Assembly (NCBI GenBank): GCA_011050675.1
Contig: DRFI01000022.1
Coordinates: forward strand, 1-64,000
Reading direction: 5' to 3'
DNA: 64,000 nt
Source of the DNA: Maribacter sp.
GTDB lineage: Bacteria > Bacteroidota > Bacteroidia > Flavobacteriales > Flavobacteriaceae
In this document: positions 1-8,685 of the stretch, in pieces
Numbering within the stretch: position 1 is the first letter of the stretch
Layout: each line of letters opens with the position of its first letter
Notes under the pieces: model-generated
Databases searched by the model: none
Told to the model about the DNA's origin: nothing
What the model saw: the letters and a program-made list of their open reading frames with translations, nothing else
Program-made: the position numbers and the translations under genes

Positions 1-521
1 GTTGCAAAACCATATCCAGAATAGGCTAATAATGAATTAGAGTTTTTAAATTCCTCATAAACTACCGAGCCTGAGGCAAAAGTAATTGAGGTATGCCCAG
101 ATGGAAAAGCATTATCGTTAGATCCGTCTGGTCTAGTTTTGAAAATATTTTTTTTAATGGCTCTTGTAAAAACATCGGTAAGAATCATTGAAATAGCAAG
201 ATTCTTTGTTTGGTCAAACCAATGATTTTCCGCTTTAACACCAGCTAAATCTGCAATATATAAGGTTGCGACCGGCGCATATCTAGTATAATCATCCAAA
301 CTTGTTTCATAATCATTCCCTACCCAATTTCTAGTTGTAGTATTAAATGACTTCTCAAAACCACTATCGGATAATAAGATTCCTGTACCTATTAGAGATA
401 AGGGTACTATACTTTTTTTAAACAAAGTCTTTTTTCTACTTTGAAAAGTAGAATCTTTTTGTCCATAGCTAAAGACTGTACTGGTCAAAAGAAAAAACAT
501 TAAAAAAATTTTATTCGTCAT
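1..521 (-). CDS. PAP2-family phosphatase, C-terminus beyond the window
   Basis: A type 2 phosphatidic acid phosphatase (PAP2), a family that dephosphorylates lipid phosphates at the envelope. The ATG is at 521 and the gene runs off the left edge, so about 173 codons are visible. Residues 1-21 form a signal peptide ending FSYGQ. The first two PAP2 motifs are present: K-x6-RP (K123 to P131) and PSGH (140-143). The third motif (SR...H...D) lies outside the window. It starts four bases after the stop of the PAP2 gene at 525-1109, so the two form an operon. The substrate cannot be read from the sequence; undecaprenyl-PP, lipid A and phosphatidate are all possible. Confidence 0.85.
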   Translation of the reverse strand, partial: MTNKIFLMFFLLTSTVFSYGQKDSTFQSRKKTLFKKSIVPLSLIGTGILLSDSGFEKSFNTTTRNWVGNDYETSLDDYTRYAPVATLYIADLAGVKAENHWFDQTKNLAISMILTDVFTRAIKKNIFKTRPDGSNDNAFPSGHTSITFASGSVVYEEFKNSNSLLAYSGYGFA

Positions 522-524
522 TTT

Positions 525-1109
525 TTAGAATTTATAAACGAAACCAAGAGCAAAACTTTTTTCGTCGTTTGAAAATGTAAGTTCCATATGCTCTCTTTGA
601 TAAGGAGTTGTAAATAAATAAGCGCTACCTACACCAACTACAGCCCCAGCAAGTACATCCCAACCATCATGTTTTTGTGCATTTATCCGACTATATCCTG
701 TAAAACCAGCTAGCGCATATGCAGGAATTCCATATTTCCAGCCATACCGTTTTTGAATAAAAGCTGCACTTTGAAATGTTGTAGATGTATGACCAGACGG
801 AAATGCCCTGTCGCCGTTATTAAAAGGTCGTTTTTTATCGGTTGCATACTTTAAACCTATAGTTATCGCTTGATTAACCGCAAAGCCTTTAGCAAATTGT
901 AAAGTTCCTTTATAATCTTTAAGTATCAACGAACTGGTCAATGCTGACGCAGGTAATGCAAACAGTAGTACGTCTCCAGATGACTGAATTGTTTTACTCT
1001 GTCCCAATAAATTGCTACTACATACTAGTAGAAATGAAGTTATTAAGACAATTAAAAAATGGGTATTCAACAAATTTTCTTTATAAATAAAGTTTATTCT
1101 ACTAATCAT
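525..1109 (-). CDS. PAP2-family phosphatase
   Basis: A 194-residue membrane or periplasmic PAP2 phosphatase with all three catalytic motifs: K-x6-RP (K87 to P95), PSGHTS (104-109), and SR (140-141) followed by H147 and D151. A hydrophobic signal-anchor spans about residues 17-36. It is the first gene of a two-PAP2 operon with the gene at 1-521. The upstream gap carries regulatory site A (1171-1205), with the start codon about 60 bases downstream of the predicted -7 box. Two PAP2 genes beside a DAG-kinase-like and an LtaS-like gene point to recycling of lipid phosphate or diacylglycerol. The actual substrate is unknown. Confidence 0.88.
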   Translation of the reverse strand: MISRINFIYKENLLNTHFLIVLITSFLLVCSSNLLGQSKTIQSSGDVLLFALPASALTSSLILKDYKGTLQFAKGFAVNQAITIGLKYATDKKRPFNNGDRAFPSGHTSTTFQSAAFIQKRYGWKYGIPAYALAGFTGYSRINAQKHDGWDVLAGAVVGVGSAYLFTTPYQREHMELTFSNDEKSFALGFVYKF

Positions 1110-1170
1110 TAATTAAATGGTTCTTGTTAATACCTATTACTTAGGTAACATATTTCGAATTAATTTTAAA

Positions 1171-1205
1171 CGAAAGTAAACACCAATTCTAAAGTAAATT
1201 TAAAG
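1171..1205 (-). promoter_or_regulatory. Regulatory site A: 11-bp direct repeat plus -7 box, PAP2 operon
   Basis: Read on the minus strand: CTTTAA (1205-1200), N5, CTTTAG (1194-1189) continuing into AATT (1188-1185), then six bases, then TACTTTCG (1178-1171), a close match to the Bacteroidota -7 element TAnnTTTG. The repeats sit where a -33 element would be. The geometry is identical to sites B-I. That it binds the response regulator at 9944-10618 is inferred. Confidence 0.7.
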
Positions 1206-1235
1206 TACCTGTTCTTGATACGCTTTGTGACTTAA

Positions 1236-2123
1236 TTAAACTGCAACTAAGACATTTAAAGCTCTTTTACAAATCGAAATATTAAGTATTCCATTATCAA
1301 TTTTTTGAAATTCTCCGTCAATTTGAGTTTCAAAATATGACTCATGGTCAGACGATAGTTGAAGTTTATTTGTTTGGAACATTTTAGCTTCTTTTAACCA
1401 TGTTACTTTTCTAAGAAGAATTAAAACTCCCAGCCATAGCATCTTTGCTTTATTAATGTTGGAAATAACAAGTACATCTAAAAGACCATCCTGTAATGAT
1501 GCTTTTGGTGTTAAACTAAGATTGTAACCCATTTCATTTGAGTTAGAGATCAGTATAATAAAAGGGTTTACAAGACTGTTCATATCATTTATAATAACAG
1601 ATAAATCTTTATTTTCTTTAATCTCCCTAATTGAGGTAATACATGCGAGTAAATAACCATAAAGAGTTCTTTTTTGTGAGGACTCATAATGTTTAATAAC
1701 ACGTGCATCAAAACCAATTCCCATATTGCTGAAAAAAAGTCTATCATTAATTTGACCAACGTCTATTTTGATACAATGTCTATTTTTTATAATTTCTAGT
1801 GCCTTTCTTATTTTTTTAGGAATATTAAGATTTGAGGCCAGTCCATTTCCAGAACCCATAGGTATAATTCCCAAAGGGATATCACTACCTATTAAACACC
1901 TCGCTACTTCATTAATAGTACCATCACCACCACACGCAACAATTATATCAGCTTTTTCACCTATTGAATCGTTTGCTAACTTCGTAGCATGGTTTTTAAA
2001 AGCAGAATGTTTTATTACTAGTCGATGAAGGCCACTAATAAAAAAAGGTTTTAATTTAGCTTCTGTTATTAGGGATTTCCCCTTACCTGCAATAGGGTTA
2101 ACGATAAAATGAATATCTATCAT
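1236..2123 (-). CDS. Diacylglycerol kinase-family lipid kinase (YegS/DgkB-like)
   Basis: A 295-residue lipid kinase of the DAGK catalytic family, which transfers phosphate from a nucleotide to diacylglycerol or a related lipid. Visible motifs are the N-terminal NPIAGKGKS (residues 9-17), the nucleotide-binding GGDGTINE (65-72) and PMGSGNGLA (88-96). The protein lacks a signal peptide and should be cytoplasmic or peripheral. Its ATG overlaps the stop of the upstream LtaS-like gene by four bases (ATGA at 2120-2123), which implies translational coupling. LtaS-type enzymes release diacylglycerol from phosphatidylglycerol, so a coupled kinase fits recycling of that product. The pairing is clear; the exact lipid is inferred. 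Confidence 0.88.
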   Translation of the reverse strand: MIDIHFIVNPIAGKGKSLITEAKLKPFFISGLHRLVIKHSAFKNHATKLANDSIGEKADIIVACGGDGTINEVARCLIGSDIPLGIIPMGSGNGLASNLNIPKKIRKALEIIKNRHCIKIDVGQINDRLFFSNMGIGFDARVIKHYESSQKRTLYGYLLACITSIREIKENKDLSVIINDMNSLVNPFIILISNSNEMGYNLSLTPKASLQDGLLDVLVISNINKAKMLWLGVLILLRKVTWLKEAKMFQTNKLQLSSDHESYFETQIDGEFQKIDNGILNISICKRALNVLVAV

Positions 2124-4105
2124 TTTATTAAGGAATTTAATTTTAGACCTCCATTTTTATATAAATTATCGGCCACTTGATAATTGGATATGGCAGTTTT
2201 CAAAAATTCACTATCCATTGGCAAGCTGTTCAGGCTATTGTCTCCAGGGTTCCATTGATAGAAATTAGCAGATTCTCCATCACCTAAAACCATTACCTTA
2301 TTATCCTTTAGGTACCCAAGCTTTCTATAGTTACCAACAAATGCACGTTCATCTTCAGGTTTCATATTTAAAATATTTTGACCAAATAAATTAGATTCAT
2401 AATCCCAACCAAGCTGTGCAAATAATGTTGGAAACATATCTATCTGTGAACTTAATTTATCAACTTTTTGAGGTTGAGCTTCTGATAAATTATAGATAAG
2501 GCCTGGAATATGATAATTTTGAATATCTAACTCCCAACGACCTGCACTACTAGCACAGTGATCACTCATTATTACAAAAACTGTATTTTTAAACCAAGGT
2601 TTCGTCTTAGCCGTTTCTAAAAATTCTCCAATTGCGTAGTCGGTGTATTTAATGGCTCCATTTCTTCCTGAACCTGAAGGTATGTCAACTTTATCTTCAG
2701 GATATGTATAAGGTTTATGGTTAGATGTAGTCATCACAAAATCAAAAAATGGAATACCCGTTTTATATGCCTTATCTGCCTCTTTTAAAACCTTCGCATA
2801 AATATCTTCATCACAAACGCCCCAAGCATTCTCAAAAGAAACCTCATTGTCTTCAATATTAGTACGAGTAGTCGTTATATTTTTATCTAGCAAAAAGCCA
2901 CGACCTCTATCTACTATATTAAAACCGTTTCCTCCGAAATAAGTATTCATATTATCAAAATACCCATCTCCACCGTAGAAAAAATTTCGTTGATAACCCT
3001 TTATTCTAAACACTTCCCCTATAGTAAATAGCCCAGTATTATTTTTTCGTTTCACAATACTACGTCCTGGAGTTGGTGGAATTGACAATGTTATTGCCTC
3101 CATACCTCTTACTGTTCTAGTGCCCGTGGCATATAGATTGGTAAAAAATAAACTTTCTTGTGCTAATAAATCTAAAGTCGGTGTTATGTTTTCTTCGCCA
3201 CCGAAAGTTTGTAAATACTTTGCACTAAGACTTTCAATGCAAATAAATATTACATTCGGTTTTTGCTCTTTTTTAATACTATCGGTATTTATAACAGTTC
3301 TAAAAATTTCATTTTTATTGGCATGAAGAATAGTTTCCCCTTTATTTTCAAAATCGTTTTGTATAACTTCAAAAGCCACCTTCTCTGGAATTGTTTTATA
3401 AAATTCAGAATAAGCAAGCTCATTATTCCTGAATGCTGCAAAAAATGAATAAATTCCAGCTTTTGAAAGTTCATTATTATAACGGTTGCTGGACCATTCT
3501 GCTTGATCATTGGTTATTGAAAAACCACATATAAACACAATTATAAACCATGGTAAAGCTGCAACTAACTTATTCTTAAATGATGTTTCATTCTTAAAAG
3601 ATATTTGAAAAAACCCGAGTTTGATAGTTAAAAAAACGGTCAGAAAAACTAAAATAAGTAAAGACCCTATTAAAATAGGAAGTGGGTATGATTCATTAAT
3701 ATTTTTAACAACTTCATAGGTGTAAACTAAATAGTCTACAGCAATGAAATTATATCTTCTTTGAAATTCGTCCCAAAACGTAAATTCTCCGAAAAATGAA
3801 AAATAACTAATAAGAACCCCTAAAGAAAAACCAAAATAAGTGATTATTCTGTCGACTAAATTACCATACCATTTAATAGGGAAAAAAATTAAATAAATTA
3901 AATAAGGTATGGTAAAATAGGACACAGTACCAATATCAAAAAACAACCCTACTACAAAAGTCTTTATTAAATTAAATACGTTAGAATCTACTTGTCTAAA
4001 ATCCCACAGCAAAAAGCTTAACCTCACTAAAAAAGAAAAAGAAAGAAAAATAATAACAAACGTTTTCAATAGAGAAAATCGTTTTGGAAATAATTTAGAC
4101 CACAT
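2120..4105 (-). CDS. LtaS/MdoB-type sulfatase-fold phosphoglycerol transferase
   Basis: A 661-residue inner-membrane protein with about five transmembrane helices in the first 200 residues, followed by an extracytoplasmic sulfatase-fold domain (PF00884 type). The domain begins NVIFICIES around residue 282. The probable catalytic threonine is in GTRTVRG near residue 329, and a metal-binding SDH lies near residue 515. Family members move phosphoglycerol or phosphoethanolamine groups from phospholipids to glycans or lipids. Gram-negative bacteria lack lipoteichoic acid, so a periplasmic glycan or lipid A acceptor is likelier. It heads an operon with the DAG-kinase-like gene and is preceded by site H. 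Confidence 0.85.
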   Translation of the reverse strand: MWSKLFPKRFSLLKTFVIIFLSFSFLVRLSFLLWDFRQVDSNVFNLIKTFVVGLFFDIGTVSYFTIPYLIYLIFFPIKWYGNLVDRIITYFGFSLGVLISYFSFFGEFTFWDEFQRRYNFIAVDYLVYTYEVVKNINESYPLPILIGSLLILVFLTVFLTIKLGFFQISFKNETSFKNKLVAALPWFIIVFICGFSITNDQAEWSSNRYNNELSKAGIYSFFAAFRNNELAYSEFYKTIPEKVAFEVIQNDFENKGETILHANKNEIFRTVINTDSIKKEQKPNVIFICIESLSAKYLQTFGGEENITPTLDLLAQESLFFTNLYATGTRTVRGMEAITLSIPPTPGRSIVKRKNNTGLFTIGEVFRIKGYQRNFFYGGDGYFDNMNTYFGGNGFNIVDRGRGFLLDKNITTTRTNIEDNEVSFENAWGVCDEDIYAKVLKEADKAYKTGIPFFDFVMTTSNHKPYTYPEDKVDIPSGSGRNGAIKYTDYAIGEFLETAKTKPWFKNTVFVIMSDHCASSAGRWELDIQNYHIPGLIYNLSEAQPQKVDKLSSQIDMFPTLFAQLGWDYESNLFGQNILNMKPEDERAFVGNYRKLGYLKDNKVMVLGDGESANFYQWNPGDNSLNSLPMDSEFLKTAISNYQVADNLYKNGGLKLNSLIK

Positions 4106-4406
4106 TTAATTTTTATTTGTGGTTAAAAATAGACTTGAAATCTAAAGGAATTTTAAAGTTTTGAGTACGTAATTTTTTATAGAAAATTATATGTATAAGT
4201 TTTACATCATTAGCTAAATTCATTCTATAATTATTACATTTTATTTCAATAATCCTCAATTATACCACTATGATAATTAAATATCACCAGACACTTCTAA
4301 GAAAAGTATTATTTCGGCATAGAACAATAGTTAAAAAAAAATCATTTATAAAAATTTCCATTATTTAAATGTTTGGTTGAATAGCTTTATATAATGTGGG
4401 TATGCT
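4106..4406. other. Intergenic gap of about 300 bp
   Basis: This AT-rich gap separates the LtaS-like operon from the PepSY-like gene at 4407. Apart from site H (4124-4158) I see no reading frame, RNA or recognisable remnant in it. Confidence 0.6.
4124..4158 (-). promoter_or_regulatory. Regulatory site H: LtaS-like/DAG kinase operon
   Basis: Minus strand: CTTTAA (4158-4153), N5, CTTTAG (4147-4142) followed by ATTT, six bases, then TATTTTTA (4131-4124) as the -7 box. The -7 box ends about 19 bases from the ATG at 4105, so the leader is very short. Same geometry as the other eight sites. Confidence 0.68.
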
Positions 4407-4877
4407 TTAATCGTTTTCAATTTTCACTCTTGTTTGAAAGCGATAATCATCTTCAGGAATTATAATAATTTTTCCATTTTCTTTAAAAAGCAACCCAAAG
4501 AGATTCCCTTTATCAATAATTTCAAAAATGTATTCTGTATCGTGAAGTGTATTTTTTTCGAATACACTGTAAATTGTTGCCGAAGGGTATTTTAGAAAAA
4601 TTATTTGTACTAAACTTTTAGGAATATCTTCACCGTTAACTTCTATTTCAAATGCCTCGAATTCTCCTTTTGACGTATAATAAGCGGCTATATAATTGAA
4701 CTTTTCCATATAAAAAGTAGCCGTCCAATCTTTGTTTGGCCCTACTTGCCAAATAACATCTTTTGCTCCCAAAAACTTTTTAGAAAAGGCTTCTGTAGTC
4801 ACCTTAGGTACTGTTTGAGAACAGGACTGAAAAAAAGATAAGAATATTGAAATTGATACTATTAAAAAAGGTTTCAT
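4407..4877 (-). CDS. PepSY-like periplasmic lipoprotein
   Basis: A 156-residue exported protein. Residues 1-19 are a lipoprotein-type signal with Cys at FFQSC. The rest matches the Bacteroidota PepSY-like fold (FxKKFxGAKDVIWQV...W.A.F...Y.A.Y...G.F), with two tandem units of roughly 60 residues. It is related to the proteins at 5095-5571 and 8166-8603, but the first unit has drifted and the third segment is longer. No enzymatic residues are evident; a periplasmic binding or sensing role is an inference from the family. It is a single-gene unit under site B. Confidence 0.72.
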   Translation of the reverse strand: MKPFLIVSISIFLSFFQSCSQTVPKVTTEAFSKKFLGAKDVIWQVGPNKDWTATFYMEKFNYIAAYYTSKGEFEAFEIEVNGEDIPKSLVQIIFLKYPSATIYSVFEKNTLHDTEYIFEIIDKGNLFGLLFKENGKIIIIPEDDYRFQTRVKIEND

Positions 4878-4902
4878 ACTATATTTACTATATGATATTT
4901 AG

Positions 4903-4948
4903 TAAATGTAGCGGTGAATTCTAAAGAGGCTTTAAAGGGAATCTAAAG
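4903..4948 (-). promoter_or_regulatory. Regulatory site B: triple 11-bp repeat
   Basis: Three half-sites at 11-bp period, minus strand: CTTTAG (4948-4943), CTTTAA (4937-4932), CTTTAG (4926-4921) continuing into AATT, then six bases, then TACATTTA (4910-4903). The ATG follows at 4877. With site C, one of two sites carrying a third half-site. Confidence 0.7.
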
Positions 4949-5023
4949 CAATTCTTTATTATATTTTAGATAAAAAACATATGGCTAGAATAAGGGTATT
5001 TTACAATTAAAAACTAAACATAT

Positions 5024-5060
5024 AAAAAAAGTGGTCGAAACAATTGTTACGACCACTTTT
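5024..5060 (-). terminator. Rho-independent terminator after the PepSY-like gene
   Basis: An 11-bp inverted repeat (AAAAGTGGTCG at 5027-5037 against its complement at 5050-5060) encloses a 12-base loop that itself contains ACAATTGT. On the minus strand the stem is followed by a T-run, placing a strong terminator 35 bases after the stop of the gene at 5095. The A-tract on the other side means it could also stop plus-strand transcripts. Confidence 0.75.
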
Positions 5061-5094
5061 AGCTAAACACTCAAAACTCAAACTATGAAAAAAC

Positions 5095-5571
5095 CTATTC
5101 CTTATCTTCTTTACCAGTCTCTTTTAAAATTTCTTTTTTTATAACTTTTCCATTATTGTCAATTACTACTTCCAATTCTTCCTCTCCCTTTTCCAATTCA
5201 AACTCATATACCGAGCCATCTTTAGTTTCAGAGATTTCTGCCTCTTCAATTTCATAACCTGAGAATTCGGTTTCCAAAGTTGTTTTTATACTTGCGGGGA
5301 TAGATTTCTTTTTAATCTCGTGTTCCGTTTCTTGCCAAGTACCATCTTGTAAAAAGTTAGCAGAATACTCTGTACCTTTCATTTTGAACTCTCCTTCCCA
5401 TTCAGTGTCACTTTCTTTTTCCCATTTAACCTTCTTTACATTAGGGAATTTTTTAGCAAAAGCTTCTCTTACTTTTTGTGGGGCATCTTCAATTGTACCG
5501 AAAGCGAAAATGCCGGTTCCGATGGCTGTTGCAAAAAGCACTGCTCCTAAAATTTTTAATTTTTTCATCAT
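5095..5571 (-). CDS. PepSY-like periplasmic protein
   Basis: A 158-residue secreted protein with a signal peptide (residues 1-24) and two PepSY-like units. The first reads VREAFAKKFPNVKKVKWEKE, then W.GEF..KG.EYSANF..DGTW.ETE. The second begins near residue 90 (LETEFSGYEIEEAE). The tail is very acidic and Lys/Glu-rich. It closely resembles the protein at 8166-8603, which sits upstream of the TonB-type barrel. It is monocistronic between site C and the terminator at 5024-5060. Function is unknown; a periplasmic partner of the sensor kinase or barrel is a reasonable hypothesis. Two adjacent ATGs (5571, 5568) leave the start ambiguous by one codon. Confidence 0.8.
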   Translation of the reverse strand: MMKKLKILGAVLFATAIGTGIFAFGTIEDAPQKVREAFAKKFPNVKKVKWEKESDTEWEGEFKMKGTEYSANFLQDGTWQETEHEIKKKSIPASIKTTLETEFSGYEIEEAEISETKDGSVYEFELEKGEEELEVVIDNNGKVIKKEILKETGKEDKE

Positions 5572-5611
5572 TATTTTATTTTAATTACTACTTATATATT
5601 TAATTATATAG

Positions 5612-5657
5612 TAAATGTAATTATCAATTCTAAAGATGATTTAAAGCAATTCTAAAG
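5612..5657 (-). promoter_or_regulatory. Regulatory site C: triple 11-bp repeat
   Basis: Minus strand: CTTTAG (5657-5652), CTTTAA (5646-5641), CTTTAG (5635-5630) continuing into AATT, six bases, then TACATTTA (5619-5612). The half-site order is the same as in site B. It lies 41 bases upstream of the PepSY-like start. Confidence 0.7.
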
Positions 5658-5693
5658 CAAATTTCAATTAACAAAACTTTGGCTTATAACACT

Positions 5694-8111
5694 TTAAAAG
5701 CGATATTTCATTCCTACCCTAATAATTTGAGTTTCGTAGTAATTCTCATAAAGTGCAGTAAACCCTTCGCTATCTAGTTCTTGTCGAATACCAAATGTGT
5801 TGAAAATATCGGTTACTGCAAGAGTTAGTTCTCCTTTATTCTCCCAAATATTCTTTTTTAGACCTACATCTACCGAAGACCTACTTAATTGTTCTCCTTG
5901 AGGAATATTTTTGGCAGAATAATACACACCAGTTAATTGTGCCGAAATATCTAAGGGTAGTAAAAACTCACTCGTTAGTTTGGCATCCCAGGCCTCATCG
6001 TTTGATTCATCAATGGAAAATGATCTTTCAAAAGGAAACAACAACGTTCCTTGGTATGCCTCAATAGCATTAATATACCCGTTAAAACTTGCCGACATTT
6101 TAAAAGTATTTGTGATATCTTGACTAAATAATAATTCAATACCTGTATTTGTGGCACTGCCCGTATTTTGATAAATTCTATTGACTATATCGTAATCAGG
6201 ATTAGAATTATCAATACTATAAATACGTTGGTATTGGTCTTCTATCAACCGATGATAAAGCGCTGAAAACAACGAACCGCTACCCCATGAGTATTTATGG
6301 GCAAGTTCAAAGGCATCGGTTAATTGTGGACGTAAATATGGGTTACCGACTTTTAATAGTTCTGGATCATCATATTTAGGAAAAATTCTAAGTTCCGGTT
6401 CTCCTGGACGATCAATACGACGGTTATAAAAAGCTGACAGTTTATTATTATTATTTAATTTATAAGTGAAACGAACACTTGGAAAAAGCTCAAAATAGTC
6501 ATAATCATCGTTGTTAGGATAATAGATATTAGTGGGGTCTAGATTGTAAAACACATTGGTTTGTTCTGCTCGCAAACCACCCTCAATATCATATTTTTCC
6601 TTTTCCAATAAATAATTTACATAGCCTGCATATAAGTTTTCGCCCCAGTCAGAAAATGTTCCTAGTCCAGGATAAATAATAGAATTTGCGCCAGGTGTTA
6701 TAGTATAGTCTACTGGTAGTCTTCTCACACGAAGTTTAGCTCCTAATTCAACACGCCCATTTTTTAGAGGGCGAACATAATCTGTTGAAACACTTGTTGT
6801 ATTTTCAATGGCTTTAATATTGGTTTTATCTCTTCCTGTCCTCACAGCAGAACTATCATTTAGTGAATAAGTTTCATTTTCTAAACCTTGCGTGTATTGT
6901 GCATTAGCACTCAATGTATGCCCTGGTTGCTCAAAATTATGCCGATAATTTACGCTGCCGCTTATGTATCGTGTAACCTCGTTTTCTTGCCAATTATAAA
7001 ATCTGTTTCTTTGGTCATTATTTAAATTAATAAATGCTACCTGTGCCGTATCAATATGTTTTTCACGATCATATAATCCTGAAAACGTAAAGCTGTTATT
7101 TTCATCCACATCATAATCAATCCCTCCTTTTATTATAGACCTAAACTGCTTTCTATTTTCAGGAACCTGAGAAACTATATTACGCCCGTCATCATAATTT
7201 CTAGTGGTAAATTCATTATTAGGCAACGCTTCTTGTGCAATAAATTCCGACTGTAAAAAATAATTAACCTTGCCCTTTCTATAGCTTAAATTTACACTGG
7301 GAATCAGTTTTGGATTTACAGAAAAACTTCCAAGATCTGTCTTAGTATCCTGTCTACGTTTTCCTATTGCCCCTAAGCCAAAAGATAATCCGACATCACC
7401 ATTTAAACCTTCTTGCTTTTCTTTTTTATAAATGATATTTATAATACCTGCAAACCCGTTGGCATCATATTTTGCGGAAGGGTTATTAATAATCTCTATT
7501 TTCTCGATATTAGAAGCTGGAATGCTCCCTAAACCTTTTTGATTACCAAAGCCTGTTAAACTACTCTGTTTACCATCTATTAAGACTACAACTTTATCGC
7601 TCCCCCTCAATACAACCTTCCCTTCTTGATCAAAAGCGACTCCAGGCATAGTTTTCATAGCATCAAGTACTGACCCACCAGATTGCGCAATATTGTTTTC
7701 TAAATTAAATGACTTTTTATTTAAATCGGAATTTGTAGTTGCCTCTCTACCTATAACCTGTACCTCTTCTAAAATTTCTGCACTGGGCGCAAGTTCTATT
7801 TTACCCAAATAAAAAACACTATTTAAACCACCAGCTACTAAAGTTTGTTGAGCACCTGAATATCCAATATAAGAGAAGTATAGTTCATATTCCCCAACCA
7901 TAAGCCCTTGAATGACAAACCTACCATCCATATCAGTAATGGTCCCTGTAATCAATTTATTATCATCAAAATTGTGAACGGAAACATTAACGAACGGAAT
8001 AGTTTCTTTAGTTTCTGAATCAACCAATTGACCACTTATGTTTATGTTTTCTTGTGAATAAACGAATGTGGTACCTATAAATAACAAGATGTAAAAAAAT
8101 TTATTTATCAT
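5694..8111 (-). CDS. TonB-type outer-membrane beta-barrel protein
   Basis: An 805-residue outer-membrane receptor-like protein. I place the start at 8111, where MINKFFYILLFIGTTFVYSQ is a proper signal peptide; an in-frame upstream ATG at 8144 would add 11 unlikely residues. Domain order: carboxypeptidase-regulatory-like beta-sandwich (about 20-105), plug domain (about 125-230, with LRGSDKVVVLIDGKQ and NPSAKYDANGFAGIINI), then a large barrel ending with aromatic MKYRF. It matches the Bacteroidota OMP_b-brl_3 class. No SusD-like partner is adjacent. It follows the PepSY-like gene at 8166-8603 with a short gap and no promoter site of its own, so the two are probably co-transcribed from site D. 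Confidence 0.85.
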   Translation of the reverse strand: MINKFFYILLFIGTTFVYSQENINISGQLVDSETKETIPFVNVSVHNFDDNKLITGTITDMDGRFVIQGLMVGEYELYFSYIGYSGAQQTLVAGGLNSVFYLGKIELAPSAEILEEVQVIGREATTNSDLNKKSFNLENNIAQSGGSVLDAMKTMPGVAFDQEGKVVLRGSDKVVVLIDGKQSSLTGFGNQKGLGSIPASNIEKIEIINNPSAKYDANGFAGIINIIYKKEKQEGLNGDVGLSFGLGAIGKRRQDTKTDLGSFSVNPKLIPSVNLSYRKGKVNYFLQSEFIAQEALPNNEFTTRNYDDGRNIVSQVPENRKQFRSIIKGGIDYDVDENNSFTFSGLYDREKHIDTAQVAFINLNNDQRNRFYNWQENEVTRYISGSVNYRHNFEQPGHTLSANAQYTQGLENETYSLNDSSAVRTGRDKTNIKAIENTTSVSTDYVRPLKNGRVELGAKLRVRRLPVDYTITPGANSIIYPGLGTFSDWGENLYAGYVNYLLEKEKYDIEGGLRAEQTNVFYNLDPTNIYYPNNDDYDYFELFPSVRFTYKLNNNNKLSAFYNRRIDRPGEPELRIFPKYDDPELLKVGNPYLRPQLTDAFELAHKYSWGSGSLFSALYHRLIEDQYQRIYSIDNSNPDYDIVNRIYQNTGSATNTGIELLFSQDITNTFKMSASFNGYINAIEAYQGTLLFPFERSFSIDESNDEAWDAKLTSEFLLPLDISAQLTGVYYSAKNIPQGEQLSRSSVDVGLKKNIWENKGELTLAVTDIFNTFGIRQELDSEGFTALYENYYETQIIRVGMKYRF

Positions 8112-8165
8112 ATAGCCTTTGAAAAATGTGTCTCTGTAAAACACAATTGAATTTAGATGTCGTTT

Positions 8166-8603
8166 TTATTCTTTTAAATTACTTAATAACAAACCTTCTA
8201 ATGAGATAAGAACCTCTATTGATTTGCTATCCTTCGAAATTTGAATTTCGTAAGCGGAAATATTTAAAGTCTCTAGTAGTTCTACTAGCTCAACTTTATA
8301 ATTTGGAAATTCCTTTGTCAACGCATTCTTTGCAACTAAAGTTATCTCATGAAATGCAATTTTATGTTCTGTTTCTACCCAAGTACCATCATCTAAAAAA
8401 TTAGCTGAATATTCAATATTTTGAATACTAAATTCAGCCTCCCATTCGTCTATAGATTCTCTTTCCCAATAGACATCTGTTACCATTGGAAATTTTTTAG
8501 CGAAAGAAGTTTTTACCTCTTTAGGAGTATTGATTACATATATAAATAACAATAACCCTGCTATAACACTAAAACCTATGAAAATTCTTAAAACCCCTTG
8601 CAT
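8166..8603 (-). CDS. PepSY-like periplasmic protein
   Basis: A 145-residue protein. I choose the ATG at 8603 (MQGVLRIFIGFSVIAG...), because the frame's earlier start at 8624 overlaps the predicted -7 box. One N-terminal hydrophobic segment (about 3-23) anchors or exports it, and two PepSY-like units follow (VKTSFAKKFPMVTDVYWERE; W.AEF....YSANF.DDGTW.ETEH). It is the paralogue of the protein at 5095-5571. It leads the transcription unit that includes the TonB-type barrel, which suggests the two act together in the envelope. Confidence 0.78.
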   Translation of the reverse strand: MQGVLRIFIGFSVIAGLLLFIYVINTPKEVKTSFAKKFPMVTDVYWERESIDEWEAEFSIQNIEYSANFLDDGTWVETEHKIAFHEITLVAKNALTKEFPNYKVELVELLETLNISAYEIQISKDSKSIEVLISLEGLLLSNLKE

Positions 8604-8621
8604 ATATATTAATTGAAGGAG

Positions 8622-8656
8622 CAAAAGTAAACCTGAATTCTAAAGAAAACTTAAAG
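8622..8656 (-). promoter_or_regulatory. Regulatory site D: PepSY/TonB-barrel unit
   Basis: Minus strand: CTTTAA (8656-8651), N5, CTTTAG (8645-8640) continuing into AATT, six bases, then TACTTTTG (8629-8622), a perfect TAnnTTTG. The ATG at 8603 is about 19 bases further on. Confidence 0.75.
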
Positions 8657-8685
8657 TTTCTAGGTGCTAATTATATTATAATAAT

